A stretch of 7,159 nt of DNA from NCBI GenBank assembly GCA_021849435.1, contig JAJZSX010000120.1, forward strand, positions 1 to 7,159, written 5' to 3'. Below, piece after piece: positions 6,866-7,159 of this stretch. Made by a program: the position numbers and the translations under genes. The stretch's first letter is position 1. Each line of letters opens with the position of its first letter. This DNA comes from Actinomycetes bacterium (GTDB lineage Bacteria > Actinomycetota > Acidimicrobiia > Acidimicrobiales > RAAP-2). The notes below the pieces were generated by a model. That model worked only from the letters and a program-made list of their open reading frames with translations. It was not told the DNA's origin and did no database searches.

Positions 6866-7045
6866 CCACCGGCAGGTCGGCGGACAGGACACACACGGTG
6901 TCTTCAAAGCTCCTATTAGGTCACGTCCGTCCGGCCGGCTGGTGCACAACCTCGGCCGAGGAACAGGGTCGACAAATCTTGCGAGAAGGCACGAAGCCAG
7001 TCTGAAATCGGGTCAGGCCCACGCCCTCAGCCGAGGCTTAACCAT
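6866..7045 (-). ncRNA. Candidate bridge RNA in the IS110 left end
   Basis: This is the non-coding leader between the element's left end and the transposase. IS110-group elements encode a structured bridge RNA here whose donor loop pairs with the element ends. On the minus strand, hairpins appear in order: CCTC-GGCT-GAGG, GGC-TTCGT-GCC, the palindrome CCTCGGCCGAGG (6961 to 6950), GGTTG-TGCAC-CAGCC, and a pairing CGGAC (6929 to 6925) with GTCCG (6885 to 6881) that would close the donor loop. Within that loop are the two donor guides described separately. The RNA ends are estimated. The target guides are not convincingly found: GCCGAG (6956 to 6951) equals six bases of the left target, and UUCAGA upstream could pair with the right target using one wobble, but their order is not the usual one. 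Confidence 0.65.
6888..6916 (-). other. Bridge RNA donor-loop guides matching both IS110 ends
   Basis: Read 5' to 3' on the minus strand: ATAGGAGC (6916 to 6909) is identical to the right end of the element (5615 to 5608, directly overlapping the GAGCATC repeat). After 13 nt, TGTGTGTC (6895 to 6888) is the exact complement of the first bases of the left end, GACACACA (7055 to 7048). A same-sense left donor guide followed by an antisense right donor guide is the published architecture for IS110 bridge RNAs. Each 8-mer would be expected by chance in about 0.3% of 200-nt leaders. Confidence 0.75.
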
Positions 7046-7159
7046 TATGTGTGTCTGATGCTCGGCTCCACGCTTCACCGGGGCTCCAACTGAACCCAGG
7101 CTCGCCCAACGGGCGAGGTTGATAGCGGCATTGTCGTCGCGCTGGTGCGACGAGGAACA
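7013..7159 (-). pseudogene. tnpB: tnpB C-terminal region, interrupted by IS110; N-terminal part outside window
   Basis: The minus-strand frame enters at 7159 and is native tnpB down to about 7057. It begins with a Cys, then SSSHQRDDNAAINLARW: the RDxNAA block with the last RuvC Asp of TnpB and the end of the zinc-finger region, where the second Cys of the last pair seems replaced by Ser. GSVGAPVKRGAEH follows. After the repeat at 7063-7057 the frame runs 14 more codons into the IS110 leader (THIMVKPRLRAWA) and stops at 7015-7013; those codons are foreign. TnpB is an omega-RNA-guided DNA nuclease that maintains its transposon. With its tail replaced and the guide-RNA region cut off, this copy is probably inactive as a self-guided system. 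Confidence 0.8.
7057..7063. repeat. Left-end copy of the 7-bp direct repeat GATGCTC
   Basis: This is identical to 5605-5611; similarity extends weakly outward (TCTGATGCTC here, TCAGATGCTC at the other end). It marks the junction between tnpB and the IS110 left end. Confidence 0.7.

Larger units (their letters stand above)
5605..7063 (-). mobile_element. IS110-family insertion sequence with 7-bp flanking repeat
   Basis: The span includes both copies of the direct repeat GATGCTC (5605-5611 and 7057-7063), so the unit is 1452 bp (5605-7056 or equivalently 5612-7063). It carries one DEDD transposase gene, a long leader of about 220 bp on the 5' side and only about 10-16 bp after the stop codon. 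There are no terminal inverted repeats. This layout (long left end, short right end, no inverted repeats) is that of the IS110 group. The boundaries are supported twice: removal restores the tnpB frame, and the leader contains sequences matching both element ends. Insertion was in the conserved KRGAEH part of tnpB. Confidence 0.8.
5486..7159 (-). mobile_element. tnpB-bearing IS (IS605/IS607 type), interrupted; left part outside window
   Basis: The segment from the permease break to the window end reads as the 3' part of a tnpB element on the minus strand, split by an IS110 element. The end inside the permease is placed only approximately, at about 5486-5500, from where permease-like protein ends; an 8-bp palindrome GTTGCAAC (5486-5493) and two copies of AGTGAGT 10 bp apart (5496-5502, 5506-5512) lie there. 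The tnpA gene, if any, and the other end are outside the window, so the IS605 versus IS607 choice is open. The tail GSVGAPVKRGA resembles the actinobacterial IS607-type TnpB proteins as I remember them. Confidence 0.65.

Noticed and set aside
5608..6916. 8-bp direct repeat GCTCCTAT (5608-5615, 6909-6916) as the IS110 boundaries
   Set aside because: It would leave only about 75 bp of leader, would not restore tnpB, and is better explained as the right end plus its copy in the bridge RNA donor loop.
6836..6949. Longer N-terminus of the transposase starting at 6949
   Set aside because: It would lie in the structured RNA leader, is Cys/Pro-rich and unlike the family; ATG 6835 has a good Shine-Dalgarno site and sits just before the catalytic domain.
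1..7159. CRISPR array, tRNA or rRNA genes
   Set aside because: There are no regularly spaced repeats with unique spacers, and no tRNA or rRNA core sequences were recognised on either strand.

Overview
This window looks like a chromosomal segment of a high-GC actinobacterium. The clues are GC-rich coding DNA with GTG starts, a PknB-style membrane Ser/Thr kinase, a small secreted lysozyme-like (Rpf-type) protein, and a possible leaderless promoter. An Acidimicrobiia-like lineage is plausible, but I cannot prove it from the sequence.

Layout. (1) Positions 1-1011, minus strand: a 3'-truncated major-facilitator transporter with a clear sugar/metabolite porter signature. (2) 1012-1280: a divergent intergenic region holding a perfect 10-bp inverted repeat and a second palindrome. 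(3) 1281-2813, plus strand: a membrane-anchored Ser/Thr protein kinase. Its juxtamembrane linker carries a tandem repeat that places Thr residues at regular spacing. (4) 2814-3217: an unusually AT-rich intergenic island. (5) 3218-3661: a secreted transglycosylase-like (Rpf-fold) protein. (6) 3662-3922: an inverted-repeat-rich intergenic region ending in a possible leaderless promoter. (7) 3923-4927 and 4924-about 5485: a broken two-gene ABC-2 exporter. The ATPase has at least one frameshift and no usable start in the Walker A frame; the permease loses its C-terminal part. (8) About 5486 to the window end: nested mobile DNA on the minus strand.

The nested mobile DNA is the main result. A tnpB-bearing element (IS605/IS607 type) sits in the permease gene, and its tnpB was itself interrupted by an IS110-family element of about 1452 bp (5605 to 7056, or 5612 to 7063). 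Removing the IS110 element and one copy of the flanking 7-bp repeat GATGCTC restores an open tnpB reading frame ending at 5531. The IS110 leader (between 7056 and 6835) shows what is expected of a bridge RNA donor loop. An 8-nt segment is identical to the element's right end, and 13 nt downstream an 8-nt segment is complementary to its left end, in the order and polarity known for IS110 bridge RNAs such as that of IS621. One RNA-guided system (bridge-RNA recombinase) has thus landed in the gene of another (TnpB, an omega-RNA-guided nuclease).

How the genes relate: the kinase and the secreted muralytic-like protein are neighbours on one strand and may share a cell-envelope role (inference). 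The ABC exporter appears to be decaying, with both indels and a transposon insertion.
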